From NCBI GenBank assembly GCA_002007745.1, contig CP019882.1, positions 4,898,001 to 4,962,000 on the forward strand: DNA of 64,000 bases, given 5' to 3'. The notes below the pieces were generated by a model that was not told where the DNA came from, made no database searches, and saw only the letters and a list, made by a program, of their open reading frames with translations. Source of the DNA: Mycolicibacterium litorale. GTDB taxonomy: Bacteria > Actinomycetota > Actinomycetes > Mycobacteriales > Mycobacteriaceae. The number at the start of each line of letters is the position of its first letter. Within the stretch, counting starts at the first letter, position 1. A program made the translations under genes and the position numbers. This document shows positions 60,233-64,000 of this stretch, in pieces.

Positions 60233-60913
60233 TCAGGCGAACACCCCGGCACGTGCCGATCGGGTGATGTCGTCGGCCAGTACCTCAGGTGCGCCCGATT
60301 CGATGCCGTCGACGATCTGCCGGGCCACCTCGGCGGGGTCGTTCTTGGGAACATCGAGATGGGCGATCATCGAGGTGTCGGTGTAGGCCAGGTATACGCC
60401 GATCACGTTGATACCGTCCGGCTGCAGTTCGAGGCGCAGGGAGTTCGTGGCCGACCACAGCGCCGCCTTCGACGAGCCGTAGGCGCCGGAGCCCGGCAGC
60501 CAGGACAACACCGAGGCGATGTTGACCACGGTGCCGCGCCCGTTGCGCGCCAGCGCCGGGGCGAACGCCTGGGTGACCCGAAGGGCGCCGAACACGTTGG
60601 TGTCGAACACCGACCGAACCTCGTCGATGTCGCTGTGCAGCAAGGATTCGGCGCCGAGCAGTCCGGCGTTGTTGACGACGATGGTGGCGTCGCCGGCGAG
60701 CGCGGCCAGCTTGGCCACCGAATCGGGATCGGTGACATCGGCTTGCACCACGGTGACCCGGGGATCGGTGGAGGTTTCGGGCCGGCGGCTCGTCGAGTAC
60801 ACCTTCGCAGCACCCCGAGCCAACAATTCGTCGACGATCGCCTTGCCGAGCCCTCGCTGGCCGCCGGTCACTACCGCTGTCGCGCCCGCGACGCGGGCTC
60901 CTGTCTCGGTCAT
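60233..60913 (-). CDS. SDR family oxidoreductase (HxlR-associated)
   Basis: 226-residue classical SDR. TGGQRGLGKAIVDEL near 16-30, NNAGLLG near 81, VNIASVLSW with catalytic Ser near 133 and YGSSKAALWSATN near 144. STSRRPET after the second strand favours NADPH. It is divergent from an HxlR regulator across a short gap with a palindrome, so the regulator probably controls it in response to aldehydes or quinone-like stress. It converges with rskA, four bases between stops. Confidence 0.87.
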   Translation of the reverse strand: MTETGARVAGATAVVTGGQRGLGKAIVDELLARGAAKVYSTSRRPETSTDPRVTVVQADVTDPDSVAKLAALAGDATIVVNNAGLLGAESLLHSDIDEVRSVFDTNVFGALRVTQAFAPALARNGRGTVVNIASVLSWLPGSGAYGSSKAALWSATNSLRLELQPDGINVIGVYLAYTDTSMIAHLDVPKNDPAEVARQIVDGIESGAPEVLADDITRSARAGVFA

Positions 60914-60958
60914 GGTCTTCTCCTTCGGGTTGTGCCCTGGTCAACCTAACACCCTGAG

Positions 60959-60971
60959 TTGGAATTCCCAA
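60959..60971. promoter_or_regulatory. TTGGAATTCCCAA palindrome, candidate HxlR operator
   Basis: Inverted repeat TTGG/CCAA around AATTC, in the 76-bp gap between the divergent SDR (60913) and HxlR (60990) genes. It lies 18 bases before the HxlR start, as expected for autoregulation. The repeat is short, so confidence is limited. Confidence 0.45.
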
Positions 60972-60989
60972 TCCAGATAGGATGTGGTC

Positions 60990-61433
60990 ATGGCTACCGG
61001 TTCCTGGATCGACGACCCGTGCCCCATCGCTCGCACCATGTCGGTGTTGGGCCAGCGGTGGGCGGTGCTGATCCTGCGAGAGGCGATGCTGGGCCGGTCC
61101 CGGTTCTCCGAGTTCCGCAAGCAGCTCGGCATCGCGTCCGACGTGCTGAGCACCCGGCTGTCCGAACTCGTCGACGCCGGGATTCTCGAGGTGGTCGACT
61201 ACCAGGAACCCGGCGATCGGGTGCGCAGCCGCTACGTCCTGACCGAGGCCGGGCACGACCTGGCGCCGGTGCTGGCCGCCCTGGGTCAATGGGGCCACGA
61301 TCATCTGACCCATCCGGGCAGCAGTGGTTACCGCTTCGTCGAAGCCGACACCGGCGAGCCCCTCGCCCTCAGGTTCGGTCGCCGGGACGGCAGCAGTGTG
61401 CCGGTGCCGCGGGTTTCGCTGGTGGGGGGCTGA
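60990..61433 (+). CDS. HxlR family transcriptional regulator
   Basis: 147-residue winged-helix protein. DDPCPIARTMSVLGQRWAVL with the conserved Cys of redox or aldehyde-sensing HxlR proteins, SRFSEFRKQLGIASDVLSTRL as recognition region and YVLTEAGHDL as wing. ATG 60990 fits the AGGA six to nine bases upstream better than GTG 60984. Divergent to the SDR it likely controls. Confidence 0.9.
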   Translation: MATGSWIDDPCPIARTMSVLGQRWAVLILREAMLGRSRFSEFRKQLGIASDVLSTRLSELVDAGILEVVDYQEPGDRVRSRYVLTEAGHDLAPVLAALGQWGHDHLTHPGSSGYRFVEADTGEPLALRFGRRDGSSVPVPRVSLVGG

Positions 61434-61436
61434 CCG

Positions 61437-62531
61437 TCAGGTTCGCAGGGTCGACTCGGCCGCGACGGCGAGCACGTCGGCGACGTCGTGGCGCTCCCGC
61501 CATGCCATCCGCTGGCGCATCGCGCCATTGCCTTCGCGCAGCAGCCTGCCCAATTCGGCGTGCACCCACTCGTCGTCGCCGAGCTCGATCAGTGCCGGCT
61601 GCAACAGCCGCAACCACTTGGCCAGCACCCGCGGCGTCGGACCGGTCGCCCAGCCCTCGATGACGTCGATCGACTGTCCGTCGAGCCCGTCGTGGGCGGC
61701 TTTCCAATAGGCGGCACGCAGGACGTGGTCGTCGATACGCGGCACCGGCGCGCCGGCCTGTTCGGCGGCCAGCGCCGTCATCACCGCTGCCCGCGCCAGG
61801 GTGGCCAGCAGGACGGTCTCGGCTGCGGTGGCCGGCACGTCGGCGACCCGCAGTTCCACCGTCGGGAACTTGTTGGACGGGCGCACGTCCCAATAGACCA
61901 TGCCGTCGTCGAGCATCGCCCCGGCATCGAGCATCATCGCCACGATCGCGTCGTAGTGCTCCGGCGATTCGAAGTGCGGCGGCGGACCGGCGCTGGGCCA
62001 GCGACCCCACAGCACGCTGCGCCAGCTGGCGTGGCCGGTGTCGGCGTTGCGGTAGATCGCCGAGTTGGCGGTCAGCGCCAGCAGCAGCGGAAGCCACGGC
62101 CGCAGCCGGTTGGACACGGCGATGGCCGTCGCGCGGTCGGGCACCTCCACGTGCACGTGGCACCCGCAGATGCCCTGTTCGTGGGCGATCATGCCGAAGC
62201 GTTCGCCGATTTCCCGATACCGCGGCTTGTCGGTGATCGGAAAGCTCTGCGGCACCGTCGGCGGCAGGCCCACCGCCAGCAGCCGCGCACCAGCCTGTTC
62301 GGCGGCTTCGGCCGCCACCCGCCGCAGATGGACGATCTGTTGACGCAGTTGCGAACTGGTGTTCGCGACGTCGGTCGCGGTCTCGACCTGGCACGTGGTC
62401 AGTTCGAGTTGGAGGTCGACGCCGCGCGCCGCGGCGTGCCGAGCGACATCGGCGTTGCGGGCGACGGGTTCACCGGTGCGGGGGTCGACGAGAAGGAACT
62501 CTTCCTCGACGCCGACGCTGGGAGGATTCAC
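61437..62531 (-). CDS. YbdK-type carboxylate-amine ligase (glutamate-cysteine ligase family 2)
   Basis: 364 aa from GTG 62531. GCS2-family signature: SVGVEEEFLLVDPRTGEPV at the N-terminus (metal-binding Glu cluster), QLELTTCQVET near 38-60, GCHVHVEVPD near 130, and RPSNKFPTVELRVADVPAT near 213. It ligates an amine to a carboxylate (weak glutamate-cysteine ligase in E. coli YbdK). The longer open frame to 62630 lacks similarity. It may correspond to M. tuberculosis Rv0433. It stands alone, divergent from the F420 oxidoreductase. Confidence 0.86.
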   Translation of the reverse strand: MNPPSVGVEEEFLLVDPRTGEPVARNADVARHAAARGVDLQLELTTCQVETATDVANTSSQLRQQIVHLRRVAAEAAEQAGARLLAVGLPPTVPQSFPITDKPRYREIGERFGMIAHEQGICGCHVHVEVPDRATAIAVSNRLRPWLPLLLALTANSAIYRNADTGHASWRSVLWGRWPSAGPPPHFESPEHYDAIVAMMLDAGAMLDDGMVYWDVRPSNKFPTVELRVADVPATAAETVLLATLARAAVMTALAAEQAGAPVPRIDDHVLRAAYWKAAHDGLDGQSIDVIEGWATGPTPRVLAKWLRLLQPALIELGDDEWVHAELGRLLREGNGAMRQRMAWRERHDVADVLAVAAESTLRT

Positions 62532-62653
62532 GATGCCCAGGGATGCCCGCGCTCGCACGTGACCAAACCCGGTGCGGTGCAGGTCACCGGCGCGGTGCCA
62601 CGCACCGAGACCGACGCTGTCGGTCCGCACGGACGCGGCCCTAGCATGCGGCC

Positions 62654-63487
62654 ATGGGCAGAGACTTTCGCTTCGGCATCGGCGTGCGATCGGTCAAGTC
62701 GGCACAGCGCCTACGCGAGACGGTGCGGCGGTTCGAGGACCTGGGCTTCGATGTGCTGCACGTACCCGACCACCTCGGGCGATTCGGAGTGCCCGCGCCG
62801 TTCCCCACCATGGTGGCCGCCGCCGAGGCGGCCAAGACCATGCGGGTGGGGACATTCGTCATCAACGCGGGCTTCTACAAGCCGGCGCTGCTTGCCCGCG
62901 ACGCCGTGGCGGTCGACGTCCTAACCGACGGCCGACTGGATCTCGGCCTCGGGACCGGATATGTGCGTGAGGAATTCGAGGCTGCCGAGCTGCCCTACCC
63001 CAGTGCGGGAAGGCGGGTCGACCATCTGCTGCACACCACCGAATACCTCAAGCGGATCGCGCCGACGATTCCGATCCTGATCGCCGGCAACGGCGATCGG
63101 GTGCTGACCATCGCCGCTCAGCACGCCGACATCATCGGCTTGACCGGTGGCGGAGTGCCCGATCACCCGGGCCACGATCCGCTGGCCGAACGCATCGCGT
63201 TCGTCCGCGCCGCCGCCGGTGACCGCTTCGCCGGCCTGGAGTTGAACATCGCGATCACCGGCGTGCCGACCGACTCGTCGGGAGTCCCGGATCTCGCGCT
63301 GACCCGGGGCTATGCCCCAGATGCCACCGAGGAGCAGTTACTGGCTCTGCCGACGGTGCTAAGCGGTACGCCCCGCGACATCGCCGACACGCTGCGCGAT
63401 CGCCGCGACCGCTACGGCATCACCTACTTCACCGTGCAGGACTACCACGCCGAGTACTTCGCCAAGGTCATCGCCGAACTGCGCTGA
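62654..63487 (+). CDS. LLM-class F420-dependent oxidoreductase
   Basis: 277-residue luciferase-like TIM barrel. FRFGIGVRSVKSAQRLRETV start, FDVLHVPDHLG near 32-42, VRVGTFVINAGFYKPALLARDA-type strand near 66-85, and GRLDLGLGTGYVREEFEAAEL near 95-115 match the actinobacterial F420 group (TIGR03621-like). Substrate unknown. Different subgroup from the KstR-box F420 enzyme at 36136. It converges with the permease gene, one base between them. Confidence 0.86.
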   Translation: MGRDFRFGIGVRSVKSAQRLRETVRRFEDLGFDVLHVPDHLGRFGVPAPFPTMVAAAEAAKTMRVGTFVINAGFYKPALLARDAVAVDVLTDGRLDLGLGTGYVREEFEAAELPYPSAGRRVDHLLHTTEYLKRIAPTIPILIAGNGDRVLTIAAQHADIIGLTGGGVPDHPGHDPLAERIAFVRAAAGDRFAGLELNIAITGVPTDSSGVPDLALTRGYAPDATEEQLLALPTVLSGTPRDIADTLRDRRDRYGITYFTVQDYHAEYFAKVIAELR

Positions 63488-63488
63488 C

Positions 63489-64000
63489 TCAGCGCTGTTC
63501 GCGCGCCGAGGTGTAGTAGGGCGCCCGCCCGGTCCGCGCGGAGATCACCGACAGCAGCACACCCACCAAGGCCAGACCCACCCCGAACGTGAGCTCGATC
63601 CCGGTCAGCGAACCGGTGGCGATGGCGTAGACGATCACGAACGCCATGAACGCCGCACCGAGGCCGGGCAGCACGCCCCCCAACACGAAATCTCTTGGTG
63701 ACGAAGCGATTTGGCGCCGGTAACACCAGATCGCCGTGGTCGCGGTGAGCAGGTAGAACATCGCGGCCATCAGGCCAAGGGTGCTGACGATATTGGACAG
63801 GGCGTCGCCGATGGCACCGATCAGCGTCGACCCCCAGAGGAAGACGATGTTGAGGGCGCCGAACAGGATGGTGGCGTTGAACGGCGTCTGGAACGGGCGT
63901 CGCACCTGCCCGAACCAGGACGGGATCACCCGGTCGCGCCCCATCGCGTAGCCGATCCGTGAGGCGCTGACGATCGCCGCCAGCAGCGAGGCCAGCGTTC
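63489..64000 (-). CDS. APC-superfamily amino acid permease (partial, C-terminal part)
   Basis: The frame enters from the right edge; about 170 C-terminal residues are seen. SRIGYAMGRDRVIPSWFGQV is the conserved loop after helix eight in APC permeases (ARxLYAMARD-type), followed by four helices (about FNATILFGALNIVFLWGSTL to VGLALVGVLLSVI) and a short basic end. Substrate cannot be told. Confidence 0.85.
   Translation of the reverse strand, partial: TLASLLAAIVSASRIGYAMGRDRVIPSWFGQVRRPFQTPFNATILFGALNIVFLWGSTLIGAIGDALSNIVSTLGLMAAMFYLLTATTAIWCYRRQIASSPRDFVLGGVLPGLGAAFMAFVIVYAIATGSLTGIELTFGVGLALVGVLLSVISARTGRAPYYTSAREQR

Noticed and set aside
1..64000. CRISPR arrays, tRNA or rRNA genes
   Set aside because: No regularly spaced repeats and no cloverleaf or rRNA sequence were seen in the gaps between genes; this was read by eye, so a single tRNA inside a long spacer cannot be fully excluded, but spacers here are short.

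Overview
The window is GC-rich actinobacterial chromosome and almost certainly comes from an environmental, rapid-growing mycobacterium (Mycobacterium/Mycolicibacterium). Pointers: LigD of 759 codons with its ligase lysine at residue 481, next to a Ku with a Lys/Ala-rich tail; SigK/RskA; two matches to the KstR operator consensus; a DUF222 (13E12-type) HNH gene; F420-type luciferase-like oxidoreductases; a mycobacterial-type CobF; and gene order that, from memory, parallels M. tuberculosis around pgi (Rv0944-Rv0946c), Ku/ligD (Rv0937c-Rv0938) and SDR/DapB-like/mntH (Rv0927c-Rv0923c).

Layout. 1-8353: a catabolic cluster (TetR, thiolase, two MaoC hydratases, SDR, enoyl-CoA hydratase, GAF-LuxR regulator, P450, acyl-CoA ligase) that could oxidise, activate and beta-oxidise a hydrophobic substrate; a 13-bp motif is shared by its two divergent promoter regions. 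8378-9463: an IS481-family element inserted exactly at the stop codon of a succinate-semialdehyde dehydrogenase. 9465-14387: gabD-like, pgi, SDR, Fpg-type glycosylase. 14397-18142: a three-subunit molybdenum aldehyde oxidoreductase of PaoABC type whose 2Fe-2S subunit has a Tat/lipoprotein leader. 18173-23470: membrane protein, cobF, MFS, a P-type metal ATPase fused to hemerythrin, and a divergent DUF2231 membrane protein with a TACTACA/TGTAGTA palindrome between them. 23478-30189: glycerol locus glpFKD, divergent from an IclR regulator and a second glycerol kinase, with a perfect 17-bp palindrome between. 30206-31461: BlaR1/BlaI pair. 31512-35988: AraC regulator and a CheB / STAS-ATPase / CheR-PAS signalling operon, odd in a lineage without flagella.

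36136-41355: a KstR-type F420 oxidoreductase, enoyl-CoA hydratase, SRPBCC protein, propionyl-CoA synthetase, VOC protein and RNase HI. 41438-43045: a frameshifted DUF222 gene, then a shrunken copy of part of ligD. 43102-49129: an IclR-controlled cluster (dehydrogenase-RraA fusion, TRAP-type permease, small membrane protein, cyclase, MFS, IclR) with near-identical 17-bp palindromes before its first and fifth genes. 49465-52960: LigD, small secreted protein, Ku (bacterial NHEJ). 53076-57971: KstR-box SDR and DapB-like enzyme, two related small secreted proteins, MntH behind an IdeR/MntR-like palindrome, and a frameshifted glutamylcyclotransferase/poly-gamma-glutamate hydrolase fusion. 58057-60228: DUF1365, sigK, rskA behind a SigK-type promoter. 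60233-64000: SDR, HxlR, YbdK-type ligase, F420 oxidoreductase and part of an APC permease.

Four genes (glpD, glpF, DUF222-HNH, glutamylcyclotransferase) each need one extra base, mostly in a C/G run, to restore the family frame; sequencing or assembly error should be excluded before calling them broken.
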